Source of the DNA: Lactarius indigo
Lineage: Eukaryota; Basidiomycota; Agaricomycetes; Russulales; Russulaceae
DNA: 64,000 nucleotides
Direction of reading: 5' to 3'
Assembly: GCA_025766275.1 (NCBI GenBank)
Contig: JAFKAC010000173.1
Coordinates: 1-64,000, forward strand
In this document: piece by piece, positions 25,766-37,869 of the stretch
Position numbering within the stretch: position 1 is the first letter of the stretch
How the letters are laid out: every line of letters begins with the position of its first letter
Notes under the pieces: generated by a model
The model's database searches: none
Told to the model about the DNA's origin: nothing
Seen by the model: the letters and a program-made list of their open reading frames with translations, nothing else
Position numbers and translations under genes: made by a program

Positions 25766-25798
25766 ATAAGGGGTGTGGGTTCCTGATTTCTTCTGCCT
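25766..25798 (-). repeat. Right terminal inverted repeat of the MITE
   Basis: 33 bases, an exact reverse complement of 25206-25238, followed by the TA target duplication at 25799-25800. Confidence 0.9.
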
Positions 25799-25897
25799 TA
25801 CAATAAAAAAAAGGGTCCGTGTCTAAAGCATCGCATTTGGTATATCGGCGTCTATATATATGTGACAAAAAAAATTAAATAAATATAGGGACCAGGC

Positions 25898-27380
25898 CTA
25901 GACTAGCAGCGCCCCCGAGCCGAGAATGGCCGCGCCCAAAATCGCCCAAACAATGCCACGCGGAGTAACGGCCGCCGCGCCATTCGCACTCGAGCCCGAG
26001 CTCGAAGATGACGAGTTGGACGATCCAGACTGCTTAGGTGCACCGCTGCTTGTCGTTGCGCTCGTTGACGACGAGACACTGCTCGACGGGGGAGCGGCTT
26101 TTGCGAGAGATCCAACCTTACTCCATTGGGCTGCGGCGTTTGCACCCGTGTCGCTGGGGTTGAACGGCAAGTACGACACCACGCCCTTGCTGTCCAGCTG
26201 AACGAGGGAGTTGATCCCCGCAAAGTAAGTCGCATCCGCATCCTTCGTGCTTGGTCCTGCGAGGGTCTGCGTCGTGTTGCTCTGGACATTCAGCACATAA
26301 GTGGCGGAGGAATCAGATGGGATGAACGCGAATGCTTCTTGAACCTGATTATTAAGGTTTGTTAGCTATGAAACAAGGTGATGAGCGCAACCCGTACTCC
26401 TTGGTCTTGGAAAAAAGATGCGGTCTGGCCGTAAGTTGCAGGAATCACCCCATTAGACGTCGGGAAGGCTTGTGCATCAGGCTGGAAGTAATCAACTGGC
26501 GACGGGATCAGGTTTGAGTCTATAATGAATCATGGAGCGCGGACTTACAGTGAATGACATAGATATCCGCGCTACCCGCGGGCGTTCCAGGGACGTTGAG
26601 GAAAAATACGTGATTTTGAGCGAGTGCCATCACCGGTTGGTATCCGTTCGCGTATGGGGCCTTTTCGACGTCCACCCACTGAAGCGAGGTGCTGTTGGCG
26701 GCCTTCAGGAGGCCCATGTCCAGGTGGAATAGCTCCCCATGGGACAAGGCATCTATCGAAAGATTACTAGTCAGCGAGCTATCGCGTCGGGAAGAGTGAA
26801 AACGGGAATACAACGTACAGAACACGTTCGTGTCGTGGTCAAGAATCGCATTGAATGACGAAGGGTCGAATGAACCAGTCGTCACAGCTTGCGTAGACCA
26901 CGACTTGGCAGTCGCGTCATAAATATGAATACTCGATGGGCTGGACTTGTCGCCATTGGTTACGTAGATGGCGTTCGTGTACTTTAAGATAGAATGTAAT
27001 TAACCATTATTCAATAGCAATAACTGAACCCACTTGTGAGAGGAAGCAAGTCGTGTTTGTCCCGTCAAAGGGTCTGTGAAGGTTTAGGTGAGCTGTCAGG
27101 GATCACAGCGTGTGGACCAGAGCGACTCACGGGCGCCCAGAGGCAGTGATGTCCGTAGCGGTACCTTTGGAAAATGGACAATGAATTTAAACGAGAGTAT
27201 GGAAAGCTGACGCGGGGTCGTACCACTTGCCCACGTGTCCTGTGTGCCCGCATTCCAGTCCTTGCCGTCAAGACCAAAGGCAAGCAAGTTCCAAGTGGTA
27301 TCGAAAGCGACACAGGGGGACGCCCGCACAGCAGCGGGAGAAACGAAAAGAGCGACGAGGGTGAGTAAAGGAGTGAACAT
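25898..27380 (-). CDS. Secreted GPI-anchor-type surface protein, function unknown
   Basis: The N-terminus MFTPLLTLVALFVSPAAVRA is a signal peptide, and the mature protein starts near SPCVAFDTTWNLLAFGLDGK. The body contains repeated blade-like segments (SFNAILDHDTNVF, VMALAQNHVFFLNVPGTPAG, FAFIPSDSSATYVLNVQS, YFAGINSLVQLDSKGVV) that suggest a beta-propeller. The C-terminus is a Ser-rich stalk followed by a hydrophobic tail (GIVWAILGAAILGSGALLV) typical of GPI attachment. Several short introns interrupt the gene. The start at 27378-27380 was chosen because the signal peptide begins there; an upstream in-frame ATG adds a Thr-rich leader without sense. I do not recognise a named enzyme family. 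Confidence 0.8.
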
Positions 27381-27479
27381 GGCGGTTGTGGTGGTAGTTG
27401 TGATGCGGAGTGAAGAAAACAGTCTGAGCAACGTAAGATGGATGGAGACAATATTTTTAGATTCCATTGCAAATCACGT

Positions 27480-29958
27480 TCACAGCAAGTCTATCTGTCT
27501 CCTGACCTCCTCCGCCCGATCCTTAAATAGTTTAATTTTCGTCTCCCCGTCTCGTCTCAACCGCTCGTAATGTACCTCAATCTCTTGTCGGATCCATTCC
27601 TCCACAGTCATCGAGCGTTCTTCTTCTGTCAGCCGCGTGCCATTCGCCTGCAAAGGTAATGGTTCGACCAGCGTTTCAGCATCCGTGTGACTCTCCGCTC
27701 GGGTCGTAGACGTGGTAGACGACACGGAAAGTAGCGATGATGATGCTGGGGGAGGCGTCGCGGGGCTCTCCTCCCGCGGCAGGCATCTCGGCGTCGGACG
27801 CTGCGGGGAGCGAGTTGGGCGAGCTGGTGGTGTGGTCGAGAATGTTTCCACTACATCTACATGTGCATCATCATCTGAGAGAGGTGTCGGCACATCTGCG
27901 GTTTTCTCATCTCTTGTCCCTTGTGACGGCGCACCAGGGGCCGAGGCGGCATCAGAGTCGACGTCCATGACATCGGTCTGAACATCTTGAGAGCTAGACA
28001 GTGGGTCGATATTCCCCATAGATGGTAACGGCTCTGAGTTATTCGACCCAGATGTTGTCTGAGAGCGGCTACGTTCGTGGTGTGGTACCGTGACATTAGC
28101 TGATGTAGAACCTTTCCCCTTGGCTACCCTTGCCGGTTTTTTAGTGGGTGCAGGTAGCAGAGTGGTTGTCTCCTCTTTGTCGCTTGATCGCGAAAACTCT
28201 GCTTCGGGAGCACCGGATGCAGCAGCCGATTTACCCTTGAACGCACGAGGAGAATCTGTCGCCTGTTCAGCCTGCTCCTCCGGTTCCTCATCCGAACCCT
28301 CGTCGCTGTCCTCGATCACCTCTGGCTTGACCTGGCGGTTATGAGGGGGCTTTGAGGGAGCAGCCTTCTTCTCTGGGCGAGGTGGGCCTTCCACTTCGTC
28401 CAGTTGGTCGCTCACTGACTCATCTTCCGCGATTAGAGCTTTGCGTTTGGGTTTTGCTGGCCTAGGTGCTTTGTTCGGTTTGATCTCTTCGTCTGTTTCA
28501 TCTACGGAGGATACGCTCTGGACGATATTCCGCCTTTTCACAGCCGGTTGCACATCTTTCTCGCTATCGACGCCTGAGGTACTTTCATCCTTTTCATCCA
28601 CAACGGCCTTTGCTTTCTTTGGGTGTTCGCGCTTTGGCTGGCGGCTTTCCTCGTCCGTGTCATGCCGTAAGGTCTTCGTTCTCCGTGATGGCTTTCGTAC
28701 CTTGACGTCCTGAGCAACGTTCTCCTTTCCTTTGACACGCTGTTTTGTCGGTGGTGCAGCGCGGGGAGCGTCATCTTCGTCGGCTTCCTCGATCACCTCG
28801 ATAGGTTCCTTCCCTTTAGCCTTGGCTGAGGATTTACTGCGGCCGCGCCCGGATGTCGATCTGCGGAGCTCAGTGCCACTCGAATTATCTTCAACCTCCA
28901 CTGGCGGTTTGGCACGAGACGAACGCGTAGAACGTCGAAGTGCATCGGACGTGTCCTTTTCCTTGGCAGTTGACATCATGGACGTTGTTCTACTGCGCTT
29001 CGATTGACGCAGTGGTGCAGTTTCGGGTTGGGAATCATCATCGGAATGTGATGAAAAGGTATCAGAGGGAGCAGGCTGAGGTTGCTTTGAACCAGCACGC
29101 GATTTTGGTCGGGTCGTCGACCGCGAAGTCAGTGTTTTCGACCTTTGTTTGGGGGCGGAAGCTTCCGGAAAGAACGGACATGGAAGATTTGACTTCTTTA
29201 CACGTTTTTGGTGCTCTTCTCTGCATAGACTTAGCACTGCGCGGCTTGAGCCAGTGGCCGAAAGACTTACAACGGATCATCATCCTCGTCCCAACCGCTG
29301 AGAGATACACCACAATAGAGGCAGGTTCCCGTGTCGTCGCCGGGGGTCTGTGGGGTGAAGACAAACCCTGCTTTCGCCATCTGTAGAAATGATGAGACCG
29401 CAGTGAGCAGATTAGGAGTGTAACATGCCTTATTCGAATGAGCACCATGACCCTTGACTCGATCGTGCGGCCAGGAATCGTTTGCTTTGAAAGTTGCCAA
29501 TCTGGCCTTCTTCATTGCATTCCCGTCGGGTTCGCGGGTGGGATCTTTGAACGCAAAGCTTGGTAGGGACGGTCAGACTTTGACAAGCGCAAATGACACA
29601 CTACTTACTCTCCCTTGCGATCAATATCTTCGGGTATCCCACAACGAACGACAGCCCATGCACACCTGTCTTTACATTTATTCCAGTGGATTGCAAACGG
29701 GTCATCTTGCTCGTCCCACCCGTCGAGACACTTGCCACAAAAGTAACACTCGACGTTATCTCGAGCATCCCAAGATGGGTTGAAGAAGAAACCGGCCTCA
29801 GTTAGCGTGTCGGGTGTTGCAACGAAGTGGGAAGGATGAGGCCATTTGAGGGAGAGTGTTCGCTTTGTTGTCGAGTGCTTTACGCGTCTCGGCTTTGTGA
29901 ATGACTCGAGACGAGTGGTGAAAACTTCCATCGAGGTCGGTGGTGAGGTTGAGGTCAA
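27480..29958 (-). CDS. BIR-domain protein (Bir1/survivin-like, chromosomal passenger complex)
   Basis: Likely subunit of the chromosomal passenger complex with Aurora kinase and INCENP, acting at centromeres and the mitotic spindle. Two BIR zinc-binding domains are visible. BIR1: RTLSLKWPHPS, then ATPDTLTEAGFFFNP, CYFCGKCLDGWDEQDDP and HWNKCKDRC. BIR2: ATFKANDSWPHD, then MAKAGFVFTPQ, CLYCGVSLSGWDEDDDP, and EEHQKRVKKSNLPCPFF after an intron. A disordered acidic/basic region of about 450 residues follows, then a C-terminal helix (MTVEEWIRQEIEVHYERL to RRQIDLL) likely to bind partners. Two BIRs plus a long tail is the fungal Bir1 architecture. The start could instead be the second ATG at 29931, which begins EVFTTRLESF. 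Confidence 0.9.
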
Positions 29959-30028
29959 AGTCGGGGTCGATGTCGATGTTGAGGTTCAAGTGCGAGTGAT
30001 GTCTGTCGAATAACGTGACCGTTCTCTG
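29959..30028. promoter_or_regulatory. 70-bp divergent promoter between BIR1-like and WAPL genes
   Basis: Very short spacer made of GAGGTT/GTCGAT-type near-repeats on the + strand. The start codons lie only 70 bp apart (97 bp if the second Bir1 ATG is used), so transcription of both genes must begin within shared sequence. Confidence 0.55.
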
Positions 30029-33015
30029 ATGAGTGCACCAACACCGACACCGACACCGACATTGACCTACAGTCGGAAAGCGTCGAGGAGGAGACTCCGC
30101 GATGAGAATTCACCCTTCGTGCACCCTGCTAGGCAGCACAAGCGTGCTCGCGAAAGTACAGGTTCGTTCGCCGTCTTGCTCTCTCGCACTCTGGCTTGCA
30201 CTGTTTCCTCTCTCAATATTTATCAGCAGATGAACACCCCATCGCATTGCCCTCTAAAGGGCCGAAGAGAACCAGAAGGTCTTCGACTTCGTCGTTGATC
30301 GAGTCCACACGTTAGTATTCTTCGAACGTATGCCGAACCTTTCCTTGGCTCAACACGTCCTCGCTCAGAGGAGCAGGCCAGCGCACACACTCGCACCCCG
30401 TCCCCGTCCCCGTCTCTCGACACTCTTCCCACCCGTTCCTTCCGTACGCCCATCAAACCAACGACTTCGCTCCCGGGGTCGTCCCCCCTCACACCTCTGT
30501 CCGCCTCCCCGCTGAAGCGAACGTCTACGCATCCAATGGACCATGCGTCCACTCCGACCAGGGCCAGACGCCCCGCTGATGCGCTATCAGAATTGTTTGA
30601 CTTTGTCCCCAAGGTTCCAGAGCGCGTATCGCGAGATAGCGCTCGCTCTCTTCATTCGAAGGTCAATAAGCCTATTGCTAAGCGCATGCTTGGTCGGACA
30701 CGGTCAGCGCTGTCGACGGTTGATGGCCCCACCGATGGCACAAGCCTGGAATCCATGGCTTCCAACTCCAACGCGTCTGCTGGATTGCCGCTTTCACCGC
30801 ACCATATCCCTGATCTAGGGTCTGCGGGCTCACAGACCCCGACTATTTCCGACGAACAATTTCAATCCAACATTGGACCTTCCACCGCACCGCTCCAGCG
30901 ATCTAATGTGCGCACCTATGCTGGCAGATCACGCTCTTTCCTGGTCGAACTACCAACTGAGGGCGCCCCCCATGGCGCAATCGATGGGGATGATCTAGGT
31001 TTAGAAACCCGCGAGTCATACAAGGACCTACGGATGCGATGGGGTGTCGATGATTCAGAGGATGATCCTCGTCTTGGAGTTTCCACCCGATCTTCACCAG
31101 AACCGGAGAACGGCCGAAAGGGAAAAGGAAGGGCGAAAGACCGCCCAAAGCCAAAGGTCTTGCTTCCCCCAAACATGATGAACGATTTGAAGAGCATCAC
31201 GGAACTCAGGAGTAAAGGCGAGAGCAGGCGATTCATGGACGAGGTCGGGTATCTATTCGAAGGCATGGATCGGAATGTCGGTGTTAGAGTGCGCAGAGGC
31301 AGGTGAGCGCCCTTCACTCCCTCTAAATGAAGTTGTTCGATTGATCGTACCCAGTGCTCTGGAACTTGTGACCAAACTTTGTGACCTTGACTTCGCGCGG
31401 CGCGCAAGGGTTACTGACTTCCGTAGCCGGGCTTGGGACGCGTTGCGCGCGTCTGGTGCCGGCAATGGTGATAAGGTTTTGGACGCTATCCTTGTGCTCT
31501 TCGCGGCGCTCGTGTTACAAACGTCTCATGAGGTGACCGAACTTACTCAAAAGGCCGACTTCGTTCCAGTTCTATGGAATGTACTAGCTACTACGGGTGG
31601 AGCGGATTCATTAGAGCTTTTGGGTAACGGCGTAAACGACGGGGAGTTGAAAAAGGCTGGAATCGGCAAGGCCGAGAAGCTCGCGGTGAGCGCCATACCG
31701 CACAAATCTTCTTTCGCGTCTTACCGTAACCTACCTTCTAGTTGATGACTTTGAGATCCGTTATTGTCAACAAGTCGGAACTTGTCGCAGATGAAGAGTG
31801 TCTGTCACTCTGCCAGCTCGCATCTCGGACTCTCGCCTCACTTCCACCTTCCGCTCATCGACCCAGTCAACTGGCACCTCTTCGCCAAACCCTCATAGTG
31901 GGGCTATCTTCTCTTCCTCCCCGGCTCTCAGGATATGCTTCTGGACTTCCGCTTCTTCCCAATTCTTCTGATCTCGCACCCTCACCAGGCGTTCCACAAT
32001 TCAATCATATCGCCGACTGTCTAGAAATTTTCGACTCGCTTCTGTTGGGTCGATGGTCCAGCGACGAGGAGCCGCCGCCGCTCTATCATGATGTGATCAA
32101 TGGTAACGAACAGGAGGATCTAGCAGAAGGTGTTACGACGCTCTGTGCCGTGTGCAACATCTTGCTTCGGAACGGTGATTATGACAACTACTCCACGAGA
32201 GGTGATGGGCTTGATTGCGAAGTTTCCTCTTGCTTTACTTACTTTACCTCGTCTAGCTAACCGCTGCCTCGAGTCTGCGTTACGTGTGCTCATCAATGTC
32301 TCCCACGAAAATCCGACCTGGTGTAGGCTTCTGCTGCATCAAAGGCTCACGATTCCCGCCATTTCCTCCATTATCGCGCTCTCTCTGCATAGACCACAGG
32401 ACGTGAACGAGGAGCCGAGTGAGCCGAGTGCGCGGGCTTTCGACAGGCTGTGCTTGGCCTTGGGACTTTTAACGAATCTGGTTCAGGTCGACGAGGATGC
32501 CAAGGATATATGCCGTGAGACAAGTGAGTTCCTCTTCGCGTCCGTCTTCAAACCTCTTCGTCTAAAAGAATGCAGACCTCGACTATTCGTGTCCGGCCCT
32601 TCGCCAATGCGCGTATGCGTGCAGCTGTCCGAATGCCGTCACCGTTTTGGAATGTCTGGCTTTGGTCTACGAGCAGCATCTTCGGCTGGAAGACGACGAC
32701 CCTGGTACACATATCATACGCGGACACTTTGCAGTCCTATTCGGACTTCTTATGCGCGGTTCCACTGGGAACCAGAGCATTATTTTGAATGCTCTACCGG
32801 GAGCGGGGCTCGAGGGCCTAATACGGCATGCTAAGGAGTTTGTCGGATTGTATGCGGAGTTTATGGCACGGGTCGCGCGTGAGGAGGGACATGATGCGGG
32901 TGATACGGAGGACGACTCGGATGAGACTATAGCCCAGATCCCGACGAAAGATAGTGCGACGCAGGACGTAGCGCAAGACGTCATCAAGTTTTTAGAGAGC
33001 CTGATGGACGGATGA
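30029..33015 (+). CDS. WAPL (wings apart-like) cohesin release factor
   Basis: Promotes release of cohesin from chromatin. Seven exons fit in frame: 30029-30161, 30227-30310, 30369-31302, 31355-31685, 31742-32201, 32257-32523 and 32576-33015. The N-terminal third is disordered, with PTPTPTPT and basic Ser-rich runs. The WAPL domain starts near LKSITELRSKGESRRFMDEV and YLFEGMD and continues through ALELVTKLCDLDFARRAR, ALRVLINVSHENPTWC, RLCLALGLLTNLVQ and ILNALPGAGLEG. The C-terminus is acidic and ends KFLESLMDG. The ALEL and helical-repeat order matches fungal Wapl/Rad61 proteins. No disruptions were found. Confidence 0.88.
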
Positions 33016-33132
33016 CCTCTCAGATCTCAGCTGTCGAGTGATTTATTCTATCTATCGCTAACGCCATAGACATCGAACACGGCTTTCTGTAACACTAATT
33101 CGAATAATTTTGCTGCGTGTCCTATGAACTGT

Positions 33133-34403
33133 CTATGCCTCCGCGTCGTCCGACTGAGCTGCATTCATGGGGGCAAACAAACCATGATTTTCCCCTAGGT
33201 CATATGAAAGCGTCATGCGTTGGAAAATAGAAGGTCCGTTTGGTTCATCAAGCTCTAGCTATCGGTGGGGGAGAGAAAAGTGCAGACGAAAACGGGTGAG
33301 GGGCGGGTGAAGAATGTCAGGTCAAGAAGCCTACCAACGAAATAATGTCATCGAGCATATGAGCGTGGCCAACAGTCATTCCCATAAGACCCGTGTGGTT
33401 TGCGTTCACAATGTGGACGTGGAAGTGGTCTGAGGTCATCAGTTTCGCGACGGTGACGGGAACTTGGGCTCACAATAACTGGGCTGGTAGTGGACAAAGA
33501 GACGTAGCTCTGTCGCCTCTAAACCCCAGCGAATTTTAACGACGTTGGTTGCCTCGCGCCGGATGGAGCGCAGGAGGGGGAGGTGCAAGTAAGTGAGATC
33601 CCTTAGACACTTGATATCGGGTCGGAGCATCAATGCGAGCAAGTACAAAGACGCGGTGCTGGTGAGGTCCCACTTCATATCTGGCGAGATGAGGAAGCCA
33701 AAGGGATCAGAGTCCGGAGAACGAAACAGTATCTTTTCCGCTTCCGAACGACCCGATACAACCTCGTCTATCCTGGAAAAGGCGCTCAGGTCGATAGCAG
33801 GCACTAGCAGGAACGGGGTGAAACCGACCATTGCGTGCGCGAAGCCGGGAATGTGTCTATGTAGGGCTTGACGACACGCTCATATAGTGCGGGGGTTTCG
33901 CGCACGATGTGGATCTGTTGCTTGGAGTACTAGAAAATAACGGTTGGAAGGACTATATTTTTGCGGGTGACTTGGACGAACCTTGCGGATGTGCACGTCG
34001 GTGGCGGGACAGATGACATTGATTTTGACATCTGGCTTATCCTGAGAGGGGCTCAGCCAGCCAAACATCCACGAATACTACAACGCAGGCATTAAAGGCT
34101 GGGACAGATCAACATAGATAACGAGCTTCTGACGATGTCAGTGCTCTCGATAAGCGAGGTTGTGGATATGAGGCCACTGGAGAACGTGGGCAGCGCTGTT
34201 CGTTCTATCCGGACTATGGCAGGTATTCCTGAGCCATCCGAGTCCGAGTCATTGGGCTTGAAGGATCCGAGCAAGGCGACGGCGTGGGTGGTGGAGTCTA
34301 CGTTCGCAGGACTCGAATGTGTGGGCAGCCATTACACAGTCGGACGAGACTCACCCTCATTGAGCACTCGTTCTAACACAAAGCGTTCGAGGTTGAAATC
34401 CAT
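33133..34403 (-). CDS. Scavenger mRNA decapping enzyme DcpS (HIT family)
   Basis: Hydrolyses the cap left after 3'-5' mRNA decay, releasing m7GMP. The N-terminus MDFNLERFVLERVLNE is followed, after an intron, by THAVALLGSFKPNDSDSDG. DcpS blocks seen: INVICPATDVHIRKV, then, after an intron, VRETPALYERVVKPYI. The catalytic histidine triad is in DHFHVHIVNA, followed by GLMGMTVGHAHMLDDII. The C-terminus ends NAAQSDDAEA before TAG at 33133-33135. Four or more introns split the gene. It lies tail to tail with WAPL and head to head with tRNase Z. Confidence 0.9.
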
Positions 34404-34612
34404 GTTCAGATAAAAAGATTACGTTACGGTCATACCCTGACTGACATCATTACGGCGACCATCCACTTTTTCTTCCTTTGCTTCCTCTCACTTTAGAAAT
34501 TCTTGCGTTCGCAAATTTGCGTGCGCTATGTTCGCATAGTCGCCAGATCTACTCGACGCTGACCCGGTCATTGCATGTCGTCCCAACTCGACGAACCACC
34601 AATCCAAAAAAT
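34404..34612. promoter_or_regulatory. Divergent promoter DcpS/tRNase Z, with in-frame leader for tRNase Z
   Basis: 209 bp between start codons. From 34445 to the tRNase Z ATG the frame is open without an ATG, and its last 40 codons read as a basic, acid-poor leader (RALCSHSRQIYSTLTRSLHV), reminiscent of a mitochondrial presequence. Confidence 0.4.
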
Positions 34613-37600
34613 ATGAACTGGTCGACCTCCGTCTATACCACCCTTTCTTCAGACACGGAGCCATCCATCGTAATTACCTTCGAATCCGCAAAGTATATTT
34701 TTAATGCTGGAGAAAACACTACTCGCGCAATATTACTGAGTAAAAGGGGATGGAGAAAAGTCAAAGCCTTGTTCTTGACGCAACTCGGAACGCAGAGGTC
34801 GAGTGGTGTTCCAGGTACGTCGCCAGTGTCGCCCGTTCGTTCGTTCGTTCTTCTCATCGACGGACACTGTCTAGGTCTTCTTATGTCGGTGGCAGATAGC
34901 AGCGCTCGAACCATGGAGATCGTCGGTCCAAGAGGCGTTTTGCACCTTCTTGCGTCTATGCGCCTCTATACGTTTCGGTTCGCTTGGCCACACTCTTTCA
35001 CGCGCGTTCCGCTCTAACCTATACGTGGATAGGGATACCTTGGGTCTCAGGGTCATGGAGGCTCCCGACTTCAAAACCGAGCCCCAAATAGAGGCTACCC
35101 CAGTCTTCGCGGATGATAACATTACCGTTTATTCCATTCCAATCGTGCCCACACCTCGTCGCAACGGTGATTTAACTGTAGCGACCGAGGACATACTGGT
35201 GACCTCGTTGAAGCGGAAGCGCGAAATCTCTCTTGAGCTACCGTCGAAGCGTCCATCTCTCCATCCTCCCTTACCAACCACCCACGAGTCTACTCCGTCG
35301 ACGATCTCTCCGCTTCTTGATCGCTTTCTGGACGACCCCCAGTTCGACCCTACCTCGCTGACCGGAGATGAGGCCGATGCCTGGCGACGGCTTATCATCG
35401 AATATATATTCACCTGGAGAGAACCCCCGCCCAAGCCTCGACCACCTCCCAAGCTCCCAAGTAAAAAAGGCAAACTAAGGCAGGATGTCGAGAGTACAGA
35501 GGCACCAAATGCACCACTTTCTGCTGAAGCTAGTCTCATATCTCTGCTTCAAGCCCCCCATACTATGAGGTGTCAAGACCAACTTTTGAGTCGCGGTCGC
35601 AGAGGAACAACTCCGGCAGGCTCGTTAAAGCCGTTACCTGCATTTACTGCCCCAATACAAAATGCTTCCACAGCGTACATCGTGGTTGGACCTCGTGTTC
35701 GCGGAAAATTCGACGCCAAGCGCGCCGAGGAACTGGGGCTCTACGGCCCACTGAGAGGGAAGGTAGCGCGTGGAGAAAGTGTCACATTCACTGTGAACGA
35801 CGGTGCTGGAGGGACATTGCAGAGAACAGTGAAGCCGGAGGATTGTGTGGGTGAACATGAGAATACGAAGGTTCGGCCTCTTAGTCCTCCCCACCCGAAC
35901 GTGCTGAACAAGGTTGTGAAGGTTGTTATTATCCTCGATGTACCGACGCCAGATCATATTGAATCCTTGGTTTCTGCCTTCGCTTCCCCTGCTTACTCAA
36001 GCTTCAGGTTGAAAAACCCCGACAGTCGGAAGGATTACGCCGTGCATGCCATCCATCACCTTCTTGGCTCGGGTGTACTGGAGGACGAGCGGTATAAGTC
36101 TTTTATGAACGGCTTCTCGGATGACACACAGCACCTTATCTGTTCCCCTGATCACAACCCCGATCCCCTAACATTTACAAGTGCAGGGCTGAGCCAACTC
36201 AGGCTCAGCCAGCTGGACCCAGAAATGTTCCCGCTTCCTTGTTACAGCACAGCTCCTCGAAAGGAACTTTCCTGTGCGTCACGTCTGCTGCCACCGCTAA
36301 GAAGATTCCGCTGACGCTCTTTTGTTATCTCAGTGGTTACTCACCTCCCACCGCGGTGCTCATATATGCAGTCCGATAGCTATGTCGATGTTCGACCACC
36401 AAGGCCCCTTGCGGTTGATCCCATGTTGAGAGATAAGGACAAATTCCACCCTGCTATCGCGGCGGAGACACCCCCTGGCCTGTCACCAGAAACCAAAGAG
36501 AAGTTCACGACTGCACAGAAAGTTGTGGACACCCGCCTGGCAGAGCTGGACGGTAATGTGCCCAAAGCGGGAGACGAACTTGTGGTGATACCGCTCGGGA
36601 CTAACAGCGCCATTAGTACTCGGTACCGTAATGGTGACTATCTCGTTGATTTGTACCTCGCCTCGGCTGTTGATCGGTCGTGGAATAGTATCTGGGTACT
36701 TTGTTCAAATCCCAGATTGGGGCAATCTTCTGCTCGACGCCGGTGAGGGAACGTGGGGCCAGATGGCAAGATACTTTGGGACGGATCCAGCTCGGCCATC
36801 GAACGTTTGGCAGGCATTGCGCGACTTGAAGTGTGTCTTCATCAGCCACGGCCATGCAGATCATCACGCAGGACTTGCAAAGATATTGGCAATGCGAAAG
36901 CAGGTACTACCACTAGAATACACCCTACTCAGCACACTGACTAGTATTCGAGCTCGACCCTCCGCCCCCAGGACCTCTTTACCTCGTCTCGATATTGACG
37001 GTTCACCTATACCTGCGCGAATTTGCCGACTTGGAAAACCTTGGGTTATCGGATTCGACGGACACACCAAATGGTGTCATACCCGTCCTAAGTGAAGTGG
37101 TGAATTCCAGGGGGCGATGTCCGACAGAATCGACTGGGTGGATGAGTCTTGACCAGTGAGCCCTATTTTTCCTCTGTCCTTCGAGACACCGATTACATCG
37201 AGTAGTTCGCGGAAGGCCGCTCAGATGTTATGTGCGGAATTGGGATTCAGCAGGCTAAACACTATTGACGTCCTTCATCGTACGAGAGCGTTCGGCCTTG
37301 TTGTGACACATCAAGATGGGTGGCGTCTAGTGTAGGTAATTGGTTTGATTCTTTGGTATTAGGTACTCACCGGTGGCAACCAGATTTTCGGGGGACACTA
37401 TGCCATCGGAGGCACTAGTGCAAGCTGGCCAAGGCGCGACGCTATTGATCCACGAAGCCACTATGGGCGACGACCAAGAAGAGATGGCTCACGCGAAGGC
37501 TCACAGTACTATCAGTCAGGCGATCGATGTCGCGAAACGGTGAGCAGATCCCGATTTGCACCGTTGCCCAGTGAATTTGATCGTCTTCAGTATGCGAGCT

Positions 37601-37855
37601 CAGAACGTTCTTCTGACCCACTTTTCTTCACGTTACCCAACTATGCCACGGTACTCCGGCTCTCCGAAGAGTGACGACGGCGACTATAAACCTACCGTTG
37701 CGTTGGCGATGGATCACGCGTGTATACGGGTGGGCGACCTCTGGAAGATGGCCACGTACATTCCGGCCATTGCACAGAGCTTCGATGATATTACAGACGA
37801 AGGAGAGGAGGAGGAGGAGGCTGCACTCGTATTACAGGCTAGTTTGACAGAGTGA
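34613..37855 (+). CDS. Long-form tRNase Z (ELAC2/Trz1 type)
   Basis: Endonuclease that removes the 3' trailer of precursor tRNAs in nucleus and mitochondria. The N-terminal half has the pseudo-active-site fold: [35 protein letters not shown], then LLMSVADSS and [19 protein letters not shown]. The C-terminal half is catalytic: [20 protein letters not shown], the metal-binding HxHxDH motif [53 protein letters not shown] and [15 protein letters not shown]. An acidic tail follows. Introns with good GT-AG ends restore frame at the points checked (for example PG/LLM and YRN/VSGYF). The ATG at 34613 gives the usual fungal start; a non-ATG leader upstream is discussed separately. It lies next to a tRNA-Arg gene. 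Confidence 0.92.
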
Positions 37856-37856
37856 C

Positions 37857-37864
37857 AAAAAAAA
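37857..37864 (-). terminator. RNA polymerase III terminator of tRNA-Arg
   Basis: Run of eight A on the + strand (T8 on the transcribed minus strand), five bases past the 3' end of the tRNA and one base from the tRNase Z stop codon. Confidence 0.8.
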
Positions 37865-37869
37865 TAGAA

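Larger units (their letters stand above)
25206..25798. mobile_element. MITE with 33-bp perfect terminal inverted repeats
   Basis: Non-autonomous DNA transposon of 593 bp. The left end 25206-25238 and the right end 25766-25798 are exact inverted repeats that start AGGCAGAAGAAATCAGG. The element is flanked by TA on both sides (25204-25205 and 25799-25800), as expected for a Tc1/mariner-type target duplication. No ORF for a transposase is present. The interior is AT-rich and holds two tandem TTAGGG units at 25250-25261 and ATCACGTGAC at 25515-25524. The superfamily call rests only on the TA duplication. Confidence 0.88.

Noticed and set aside
27712..29007. Long plus-strand ORFs opposite the BIR gene
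   Set aside because: They are antisense shadows of the Ser/Glu/Lys-rich middle of the BIR protein; they have no start context or conserved motif.
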